Source: Planctomicrobium sp. (GTDB lineage: Bacteria > Planctomycetota > Planctomycetia > Planctomycetales > Planctomycetaceae). Taken from it: a DNA stretch of 36,788 nt. Location of the stretch: NCBI GenBank assembly GCA_030626405.1, contig DAOUPA010000005.1, positions 1-36,788 on the forward strand. Reading direction: 5' to 3'. The notes under the pieces were generated by a model. The model did not search any database. It was not told where the DNA came from and saw nothing but the letters and a program-made list of their open reading frames with translations. Shown here one piece after another: positions 28,001 through 34,791 of the stretch (the stretch's first letter is position 1; every line of letters starts with the position of its first letter). The position numbers and the translations under genes are program-made.

Positions 28001-28869
28001 ATTTGTCCATGTTCTACCGGCATCGCAATCAGTAACTGATGTCGGGCACACAAGAGTGATGGACGAGCCGCCGCTACACCGATGGACTCCGGATGTCGGC
28101 TGGTCCCTCCGCTCCGCAACCAGCGTTCGCCATCAGCAGACTCCAGATGCCAGACGATCCCTTTTCTGTCGCGCCAGACGACATGCACAACTCCGAGTTC
28201 CGAAACACAAACCTGCGGATCTGTTTCACCTTGTTCGTGGCAGATTTCCTCATATGTCCAGGAGTTGTCCTTTTGGCGTGCGACCCAAATCGTTCCGCCC
28301 TGTGACTGCGAAGAGCCGACGAAGACCGGTTCGCCACCCCGTCGATTTAAAGCCGAGGCTGACGGGAACCCGGAACCCAATTCAATGGGATCCGAATAGA
28401 ACTGACGCGACTCAGACCGTTTGGCGTCGCCTTCGAGCGAACATGAGCTGAGGTATGTCTTATCACCCTGCGCCCAAGTGATCATCAACACATCCTCTAC
28501 CGTGATCTCCATTGTCGCGCTCGACTGCGCCTCGGCGAGTTGCAACACTCCGCTCGCACCAACAAGAGTCACTCCGTCGCTGAGTGAAACATCCAGCGAA
28601 TCTGCCATTGGAATACCAGGAAACAGTCGCACCCTGCCGTCATCCGCCGTGAGATAGAAGTAGGTCCCGTCACCCGCTCGCGCAACAGCGGCTGTCGCGA
28701 CATGCTCTGCGGCAGCCGACGACCGACAGAGTGAAAGCAGAGACAACAGCAACACCGCCAAAACCACGAAAGCCAATGAGCTGACTGTTCCCTTAGCTCG
28801 TAGCACGGCTGATTCGAAGGAAGATTTTATCACTCCGGTTTCCCTGTTTAGCTCGGGGTCAGGCATCAT
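25021..28869 (-). CDS. Large multidomain protein: signal-anchor + BNR/sialidase-like propeller + GH32/43-like propeller + C-terminal alpha/beta hydrolase
   Basis: ORF to 28926 uses a TTG start; ATG 28869 is a plausible start. Hydrophobic 'LAFVVLAVLLLSLLSL'; 'RLCYATSKDGITWEKPTLGLHEFKGSKQNNALGL'; 'ICYAYSADGLSWTEHPQNPIF'; hydrolase 'PVVVMLHGFGEP...NMTGGSGGGGNT'. Confidence 0.82.
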   Translation of the reverse strand: MMPDPELNRETGVIKSSFESAVLRAKGTVSSLAFVVLAVLLLSLLSLCRSSAAAEHVATAAVARAGDGTYFYLTADDGRVRLFPGIPMADSLDVSLSDGVTLVGASGVLQLAEAQSSATMEITVEDVLMITWAQGDKTYLSSCSLEGDAKRSESRQFYSDPIELGSGFPSASALNRRGGEPVFVGSSQSQGGTIWVARQKDNSWTYEEICHEQGETDPQVCVSELGVVHVVWRDRKGIVWHLESADGERWLRSGGTSRHPESIGVAAARPSLLCARHQLLIAMPVEHGQIEYSLYTGQSWEKNLPLTARDSRWEVDRLSGPQMLLDGNGIPWLFFINTTGKREYVYYTRWLGFGWDTIREGRGMFHISENFEDNLAPVKKLVVQSHVESGHEEFSVLLINKNVPRPLRAYRFATSSPVARPGTDVLFLDMLDVGRSLWTEQVMQTAHKHPGNPLLRPSGDDKTLDSHRVFNGGVVLQDDGIFKAWYGASNPFAEDWFKETDGVPGWKRLLRLCYATSKDGITWEKPTLGLHEFKGSKQNNALGLGYDLSMELRHFHGPFNVMLNPDQTQTSRKYLSVPPGFASEDGLSWRKEPITFHRPGPEPKWVDYHSVVYDPVAPASRRWKAYGCMCPNLDEPPVRRTICYAYSADGLSWTEHPQNPIFQAETGGSWDKVHDIAVCKYKGRYVMLYQTGNGYEQHLELAVSRDGEHFVRVHDGQAIIEQGKGDAFDRGLFLPVKPMVMENEIRLYYGAADYQSPDDPPFEFKRWKETKMQLGLATLPTDGWTYIRNIAGKHVGYVTTVPMKVEDLHECVLTLNTQTDDGGYLLAELLDGQSDDVIGGYELDSCDKIDMSGAQQVVSWKGKSGLGNVKTKSVRVRIIFRGKGDGLRLYSMGFRRQENATSPEAFRADKRLVEESLVYSSSVSHLKPLKAWTAFRPDGNPKPVVVMLHGFGEPILRHGGRRMLGTARHFALRDLFAISVDLRGREESAGQRDDGGLEVMDIYDAVQAALQKHPNEIDASCINMTGGSGGGGNTFSAVTRMPDLFSNATAFFGITDYGHWANTSYKGVLEPNIGGTPAQVPDRYSARNSLLGVINNAYTNFHFFWDEKETICPPWMDTEYRRLAQELGYKNITAHESKESDAVRWLHTGFDRATAIESERICMPLFIERNNPAPKLAPSGQFMILGYLMTKRFRTLFGQGNNAVVQLDYVLVQHEYRFAFQLKTSDPSVRGWLRITDRMASDVANVFQNQKPHAWEATPDGHVLIRDVDPRATVTVQFKRAE

Positions 28870-28991
28870 CGAATCTGCGGTTGATGAGTTGATCAAATTG
28901 AATTCGATGAGGAAATTCGTATCCAAGGCTGGTTTACGGAAGGCACAGCCTCCGTCGCATTCATGCCATTTAAGTCAGTGGTATCTCAACA

Positions 28992-29006
28992 TCAACACGT
29001 TGTTGA
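28992..29006. promoter_or_regulatory. Candidate operator dyad TCAACA-CGT-TGTTGA in the divergent operon/rraA-like intergenic region
   Basis: Perfect 6-bp arms; lies between the 28926 operon start and the 29075 gene start. Confidence 0.45.
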
Positions 29007-29018
29007 CGAATATCATGT

Positions 29019-29037
29019 AATTAAATACTATTTAATT
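29019..29037. promoter_or_regulatory. Candidate operator: perfect 9-bp palindrome AATTAAATA-C-TATTTAATT
   Basis: Read directly; 29-bp centre-to-centre from the 28992-29006 dyad; 37 bp upstream of ATG 29075. Confidence 0.55.
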
Positions 29038-29074
29038 GAATTTTAAGTGTCAACCAACCTCGTTGAGACCAACC

Positions 29075-29818
29075 ATGCCCCCTCGCCCTGAACCATCGAC
29101 AATCCCCGACCTCGCCGCATTACAACGTTTCGACACACCCACGATTTGCAACGCCATCGAGTTGTTCAAGATTCGTTCGCCAAGCGCCGGTTACATGGAT
29201 CGAAGGATTGCCGCCTGCTTCGCAGACCTGTCTCCCATGGTTGGCTATGCAGCCACTGCGACTTTCCGTTCAGCCGCGCCTGCTCACGCGCTCGAAAGTA
29301 ATTCCAATCTTTCATCTCAACTGCTTGAATCGTTCGCAGATTTACCTGCACCGGCTGTCGTCGTATTTCAGGATCTTGATGATCCGCCAGCAGGGGCAAC
29401 GTTTGGGGACGGCATGTGCCTGACGTACAAAACATTTGGTGCCGTCGGTCTCATTACGTCGGGAGCCGCTCGTGACTTGGACAACGTCCGCGCTCTCGAC
29501 TTCCCTTGCTTCAGCAACGGGACAATTTGCGGTCATGGTCATTGTCACACCGAATCCATCAACGTACCGGTTCACGTAGGTGGCATCACCATCTACCCCG
29601 GTGACCTACTGCACGGTGATTGCAACGGCGTCACAACGATTCCACTCGAAATTGCCCATCTCGTTCCATATGCCTGCTCCGAGTATCTCAAGCACGAAGC
29701 ACTCGTGCTCGACCGGCTTCGCGCAGGAAGCACCGACATCTCCGGACACCAGCAAGCCATCGCTGAAATGAACAGGCGTCTCGATCAACTCAAAGGGGAA
29801 CTATCGAGCCTACTGTAA
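29075..29818 (+). CDS. RraA-family protein (HMG/CHA-aldolase-like fold)
   Basis: 'FDTPTICNAIELF', 'ITSGAARDLDNVRALDFPCFSNG', 'VHVGGITIYPGDLLHGDCNGVTTIPLEIA' match the RraA/DlpA-type motifs. The ORF track starts at TTG 29036; ATG 29075 (MPPRPEPS) is preferred. Confidence 0.9.
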   Translation: MPPRPEPSTIPDLAALQRFDTPTICNAIELFKIRSPSAGYMDRRIAACFADLSPMVGYAATATFRSAAPAHALESNSNLSSQLLESFADLPAPAVVVFQDLDDPPAGATFGDGMCLTYKTFGAVGLITSGAARDLDNVRALDFPCFSNGTICGHGHCHTESINVPVHVGGITIYPGDLLHGDCNGVTTIPLEIAHLVPYACSEYLKHEALVLDRLRAGSTDISGHQQAIAEMNRRLDQLKGELSSLL

Positions 29819-29978
29819 AGAGGCATTCCGGGCCTCGTCTCAAAACTGATTTTTAAACGGGGATGCCCTTCTAATTTCAATTTCGTGTTGAGACAGGCCA
29901 TCCTGGCTACTATGCATGTTAAAAATCATGTAAAGTGTCATTGTCGTTACCGATACTTCTCACGATCAACCAGAAGGG

Positions 29979-32900
29979 ATGAAAGGCATTTTCAGTAATA
30001 AGAAAAGAATGTGCTGCAATGATTCTTTTTGGATTGACTGGTCTCTTGCGGGAGGTGCGTTTGCAATTGCGATGCTCGCATTCTCGACCGCTTCAATAGG
30101 GGAAGATCAAAACCATGTTACTACAACTGATGCCAAGGGGATTGAATTCTTTGAGCAGCGAATTCGACCTGTGCTCATCGAGCACTGCTACAAATGTCAT
30201 TCCGAAAACAGCAAGGAAGTGCAGGGCGGTTTTCGACTGGATGACCGGCGAGCGATTCGAACAGGTGGTGATAGCGGTCCAGGCGTTGTGCCTGGGAAAG
30301 TTGATGAAGGTTACCTGCTCGAAACACTCGAATATACTGGCGAACTCTACGATATGCCTCCCGATGGAAAGCTGCCGGAGAAAGTCATCGCCGATTTCCG
30401 CCGCTGGGTGAAGATGGGCGCTCCCGATCCACGCAAGCCAAAAGCTACGAAAACGGCAAAGACCTTAGCGGCATCTCCGGATGACCTTTGGGTACTTCGA
30501 CCGCTGCATCGTCCAGAGTTTCCAGTCGTTAAGAACAAGCGTTGGATTCAAGGCGGCATCGACAGGTTCGTATTAGCGAAGCTCGAAAACTTGAAGCTGA
30601 CACCGGTTGCCCCTGCCAAACGTTACACACTTCTTCGTCGCGTGACGTTCGACCTCACAGGCTTACCTCCCACGGCAAATGAAATCGAATCGTTTATCAA
30701 CGATCCCGACGAAGATGCCTTCGAAAAAGTGGTTGACCGACTGCTTGCTTCTCCTGGATTTGGAGACCGGTGGGCGCGGCATTGGTTAGATTTAACTTGT
30801 TTTGCCGATCTGGCTGACGACCAAGGGAATGTCCTCATTCAAGGAGCATGGCGATACCGCGATTACGTCATTGATGCCTTGAATAGTGACAAACCGTTTG
30901 ACCGGTTCATTCACGAACAAATTGCTGGCGACCTGTTGCCGTACAACACGGTTCAGCAACAGCGAGAACAAATCATTGCGACAGGCTATCTCGCCATTGG
31001 CCCTTGGACATTACAAAATTATGTGAAGGAACAATTGCACGCTGATGTAATCGACCATCAAATCGACAAAATCAGCCGAACGTTTCTGGGGATGTCCGTT
31101 CGCTGTGCGCGGTGTCATGATCACAAATTCGATCCGATTCCAACGCGCGACTACTACGCAATGGCGGGCATATTTCACAGCACGCTGACGACGCGATTCG
31201 ATGGGCGTGGAGTCTGGAGTCGGATTGTGACCCGAGAACTTCCAGAGATACAAGGAGATCAGGCACTTGCAGAACTGGAACAAACACTCACGAAGATCAA
31301 GCAACAAAAGAAAGCCCTGGAAACAGAATTGGAGGAATTCTTCAATCAACAGGCGGCAGAGAAATATCGCAAGAAAGTCGTCAGCAAAACTGGAAACGGA
31401 CTGACTCTTGAATCTGGAATCGCGGCGAATCAAGCTGGCAAGGAGTACCGTGTCTCATTTGCAGCTGGTCCTTCTGTTTGGGCTGCCGCGTCTCAGGCAA
31501 CTGACAAACAGGACGGAATACTCATCCAAATTTTACGGAAGGACGAGACCGTTCTGAATTATCACGTTCATCAACCGGGTGCCTGGTCCAGCAAGCCAGA
31601 CGCTCAACAACTCAGTAAGGGTTCTTTCACGTACACCGGGGACGGATCGGGTGATGTTAGGCTGCACGTGACTGCCAGCCATCTTCATAGTGGCAGATTC
31701 GGTGGAGCAGTTGACGATTTAAAAGTGATTGAAACAGAAGCTTCGCAAGCTATTTTCACTGAAAATTTTGATGAGTATCAGATCAGTGGCACACCGGGCG
31801 TGCAAAACCAAACGCAATTGCCAGTCTATGCCGCAGGTTCGTTTTCTAAGTGGGTTGGCAGCGGAATCAATCATTCACATGCAGTCAATCTGTCTGGCAA
31901 GCAAGATCAGCCAAATATTGCACTCCAGATATTCAGTGGAAACACAGAAAAATCTGAGATTCCACGTGTTGCGGAAATCAATAAAGAAGTGGAATCGCTT
32001 GCCAGGCAAATCAAGTTATTGGAGTACGTTCGTCCAGGAGTTTCGAAAGCACTTGCAGTACAAGATATCCCGACGCCAGAAGATACTTCGATCTACATTC
32101 GCGGCAACTTTCGAACGCGTGGTGATGCTGTGCCGAGAGGTGCTCTCTCCGCCGTTGAGGACCATCCATTTCCGGAGATCCCTCAAGGAACAAGTGGGCG
32201 CAAAGAGTTAGCCGAATGGCTCGCAAGCAAGCAGAATCCGGTCACGCCGAGGGTTCTTGTCAACCGCATTTGGTCCCAATTGTTTGGGACGGGCTTGGTG
32301 CGATCCGTTGATTATGTTGGAATTCATGGTGACCAGCCGAGTCATCCGGAATTGCTCGATTATCTGGCGATCCGATTTCGAGATGACCATCATTGGTCAC
32401 TCAAGTCTCAAATTCGTGAACTTGTTCTCTCAAGCACCTACCGAATGTCGAGTCAGCATCATCCTGTCGCGGCAAAAAATGATCCTGACAATCGGTGGTT
32501 GTGGCGAATGAACCGTCGACGGCTCACAGCCGAGTCAATTCGCGACGGGATGCAGGCAATCAGCGGTAAGCTCGATGACTCGCGCGGCGGACCCTCACTG
32601 GGGTTGAGGATTCCTGCAAATCTTTCGGGCATTGACGACAAAGTGAACCCGGTCGCTTATACCAGCAATAAAAGTCCTGACCACATTGTCAATCGGCGTT
32701 CCGTTTACCTGCCGTTGCTGCGAGATCGACCGACCGGAATGTTAGAAATCCTGAGCGTTTTCGATTTCCCTCACCCCAACGAAATTACCGGACGGCGAGT
32801 CGAAAAGACCGTCGCGACGCAGGCTTTATACATGATGAACGCGCCGTTCGTTAAAGAACAAGCAAAGCTCACTGCCGAACGACTGTTTGTTCGAGAAGGA

Positions 32901-33134
32901 GAAACTCTCGCTGCTAATTCCTCTCGGGAAGAGTTACACTTGAGGCAATTGTACTTGCTGTTACTTAACCGACCGGCTGAAGATATTGAGGTACAAGAAG
33001 CAATCCACTTCGTGAATCAATATGAGAAAAGACGTGCTGCCTCTTCAAATTCTGCCGACAACGTTCGGCTTGAAGCTTGGTCTGAATTTTGCCAAGCCTT
33101 GTTTGCTTCCAACGATTTTTTGTTTAAGGAGTAG
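29979..33134 (+). CDS. PSD1/PSCyt1 c-type cytochrome (DUF1549 + DUF1553) with coiled-coil and insert domain
   Basis: 1051 aa; 'EHCYKCHSENSKEVQGGFRLDDRRAIRTGGDSGPGVVPGK'; 'CARCHDHKFDPIPTRDYY'; 'RVTFDLTGLPPTANEIESF'; 'RVLVNRIWSQLFGTGLVRSVDYVGIHGDQPSHPELLDYLA'. Confidence 0.95.
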   Translation: MKGIFSNKKRMCCNDSFWIDWSLAGGAFAIAMLAFSTASIGEDQNHVTTTDAKGIEFFEQRIRPVLIEHCYKCHSENSKEVQGGFRLDDRRAIRTGGDSGPGVVPGKVDEGYLLETLEYTGELYDMPPDGKLPEKVIADFRRWVKMGAPDPRKPKATKTAKTLAASPDDLWVLRPLHRPEFPVVKNKRWIQGGIDRFVLAKLENLKLTPVAPAKRYTLLRRVTFDLTGLPPTANEIESFINDPDEDAFEKVVDRLLASPGFGDRWARHWLDLTCFADLADDQGNVLIQGAWRYRDYVIDALNSDKPFDRFIHEQIAGDLLPYNTVQQQREQIIATGYLAIGPWTLQNYVKEQLHADVIDHQIDKISRTFLGMSVRCARCHDHKFDPIPTRDYYAMAGIFHSTLTTRFDGRGVWSRIVTRELPEIQGDQALAELEQTLTKIKQQKKALETELEEFFNQQAAEKYRKKVVSKTGNGLTLESGIAANQAGKEYRVSFAAGPSVWAAASQATDKQDGILIQILRKDETVLNYHVHQPGAWSSKPDAQQLSKGSFTYTGDGSGDVRLHVTASHLHSGRFGGAVDDLKVIETEASQAIFTENFDEYQISGTPGVQNQTQLPVYAAGSFSKWVGSGINHSHAVNLSGKQDQPNIALQIFSGNTEKSEIPRVAEINKEVESLARQIKLLEYVRPGVSKALAVQDIPTPEDTSIYIRGNFRTRGDAVPRGALSAVEDHPFPEIPQGTSGRKELAEWLASKQNPVTPRVLVNRIWSQLFGTGLVRSVDYVGIHGDQPSHPELLDYLAIRFRDDHHWSLKSQIRELVLSSTYRMSSQHHPVAAKNDPDNRWLWRMNRRRLTAESIRDGMQAISGKLDDSRGGPSLGLRIPANLSGIDDKVNPVAYTSNKSPDHIVNRRSVYLPLLRDRPTGMLEILSVFDFPHPNEITGRRVEKTVATQALYMMNAPFVKEQAKLTAERLFVREGETLAANSSREELHLRQLYLLLLNRPAEDIEVQEAIHFVNQYEKRRAASSNSADNVRLEAWSEFCQALFASNDFLFKE

Positions 33135-33138
33135 GTGA

Positions 33139-34536
33139 GTGGGCATGTTCTCTCGTCGACAATTATTGCAAGCCTCAGCGTGTGGATTTGGTGCGCTGGC
33201 ATTGGAGGCGATCAGCGCCGAGCAAGCGGTGGCTGCCAATGTGTTTGACAACAACAGACCGCACCACCAGCCACGGGCAAAGCGTGCCATCTTTTTATTT
33301 ATGTCTGGCGGTCCATCGCAAATGGATATGTTTGATTACAAATCCCGCTTGAAGAAAGACCACGGCAAGCCTTTACCATTTTCTTTGCCGGAGACAGAAG
33401 CATCGGTCGGACTGGAAAACACGCGACTTTTAGGGCCAGTGACGTCATTCAGCCATCAGGGTGAATCGGGTTTGTACATGACCGATCTCATGCCACACAC
33501 GGCTCGGGTTGCTGATGAGTTATGCGTGCTACGTGCGGTCGAGACTGACAGTCTTAACCATCCGCTGGCGACGAATTTGCTGCACCGAGGCTCTCTCAAT
33601 GATCGTTTGCCGTCGATGGGCGCGTGGTTGTCCTATGGATTGGGAACCGAAAACGAGAAACTTCCTTCTTACCTCACGATTCTTCCTGCCGAAGGTCAGG
33701 CAAATTATAGCAGTGGATTTCTGCCAGCGATTCACCAGGGAACACCGATTCAAGAGGTCGGAATCAATCCGAAGAGTGCTCCAATACGCCACTTAACCGA
33801 CCCGAACATCTCTCTCGAAATGCAACGGGATCGAATCGATTTGATTCAGGCAATGAACCGCCGAAAGCTTTCGCGTTTGATCGAAGATCAGCAAATGGAA
33901 GGCGTGATCGAATCGTTCGAACTTGCATTTCGGATGCAAACAGAAACACCAAAACTTGTCGATCTATCCAAAGAATCGAAAACAATCAAAGACCTCTACG
34001 GAATCGGCGAAGCCCCTACGGATCAATTCGCCCGTCAGTGCTTGCTGGCACGTCGCTTTGCGGAAGCAGGCGTCCGTTTTATTCAAGTCTCGATGAATGG
34101 TTGGGATCACCACGGTGCAATTGCGACTGGTTTACCTAAGCAATTGAAAATTTCAGACAAACCGATTGCGGGGTTACTGACGGACCTTAAACAGCGCGGA
34201 TTACTTGATGACACATTGGTTGTCTGGTCTGGTGAATTCGGTCGTACACCATTCAGCCAGGGAGACTCTGCTGGCAGCGAAGTGGGGCGTGATCATAACC
34301 GGCGAGGATTTACCGCCTGGATGGCGGGCGGAGGAGTCAAAGCGGGCTATGTCCACGGCGAGACCGACGAATACGGTTTCCGCGCCGTGAATGGCAAGGT
34401 TCATGTGCATGATCTGCACGCCACGATTCTCCATCTGTTAGGTATCAATCACGAGCGACTGACCTATCAGCACATCGGTCGAAACTTCCGCCTCACCGAT
34501 GTCCACGGAAGTATTGTCAACGAAATCCTCGCGTAG
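33139..34536 (+). CDS. DUF1501 domain-containing protein
   Basis: 465 aa; 'SRRQLLQASACGFGALALEAI'; 'AIFLFMSGGPSQMDMFDYKSRL'; 'GEFGRTPFSQGDSAGSEVGRDHNRRGFTAWMAGGGVKAG'. GTG 33139 or ATG 33145 start; AGGAG just upstream. Confidence 0.95.
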   Translation: MGMFSRRQLLQASACGFGALALEAISAEQAVAANVFDNNRPHHQPRAKRAIFLFMSGGPSQMDMFDYKSRLKKDHGKPLPFSLPETEASVGLENTRLLGPVTSFSHQGESGLYMTDLMPHTARVADELCVLRAVETDSLNHPLATNLLHRGSLNDRLPSMGAWLSYGLGTENEKLPSYLTILPAEGQANYSSGFLPAIHQGTPIQEVGINPKSAPIRHLTDPNISLEMQRDRIDLIQAMNRRKLSRLIEDQQMEGVIESFELAFRMQTETPKLVDLSKESKTIKDLYGIGEAPTDQFARQCLLARRFAEAGVRFIQVSMNGWDHHGAIATGLPKQLKISDKPIAGLLTDLKQRGLLDDTLVVWSGEFGRTPFSQGDSAGSEVGRDHNRRGFTAWMAGGGVKAGYVHGETDEYGFRAVNGKVHVHDLHATILHLLGINHERLTYQHIGRNFRLTDVHGSIVNEILA

Positions 34537-34590
34537 ATATATCACATCTTGTTACCTCGGTCGGCACTTTGATCGCGAGTCGTGCTATGA

Positions 34591-34608
34591 TCGACACGGA
34601 TGTGTCGA
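34591..34608. terminator. Hairpin TCGACAC-GGAT-GTGTCGA downstream of DUF1501 gene
   Basis: Perfect 7-bp stem with 4-nt loop, 55 bp after the stop; no T-tract. Confidence 0.4.
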
Positions 34609-34726
34609 GCCTGTTGCACAATATCGGTGAGGTGCATTCCCAAAACGCTTCCGCCTGAAACTTCAATGAAAATAGTAGTCGTGATCAGGATGATAGAAAA
34701 TCCTATTCTTAACGAGTGTCGATGGA

Positions 34727-34759
34727 TTGAATCACCACATAAGACAGTGGCTGATTCAA
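34727..34759. promoter_or_regulatory. Long hairpin/dyad TTGAATCACCAC-ataagaca-GTGG(c)TGATTCAA in leader of cytochrome gene
   Basis: 12 paired positions with a single bulged C, 8-nt loop, ending 32 nt before ATG 34792. Confidence 0.5.
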
Positions 34760-34791
34760 CATTGGAGAGTTTGTCTGGAACGAGAACTTGA

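Noticed and set aside
29821-29875. Possible terminator after the rraA-like gene (GAGGCATTCC ... GGGGATGCCC)
   Set aside because: Only an imperfect, long-loop pairing; no T-tract; not strong enough to list as a feature.
34600-34791. 63-aa ORF upstream of the third cytochrome gene
   Set aside because: Overlaps two strong inverted repeats, no recognisable domain, no clear ribosome-binding site; more likely a leader/intergenic region.
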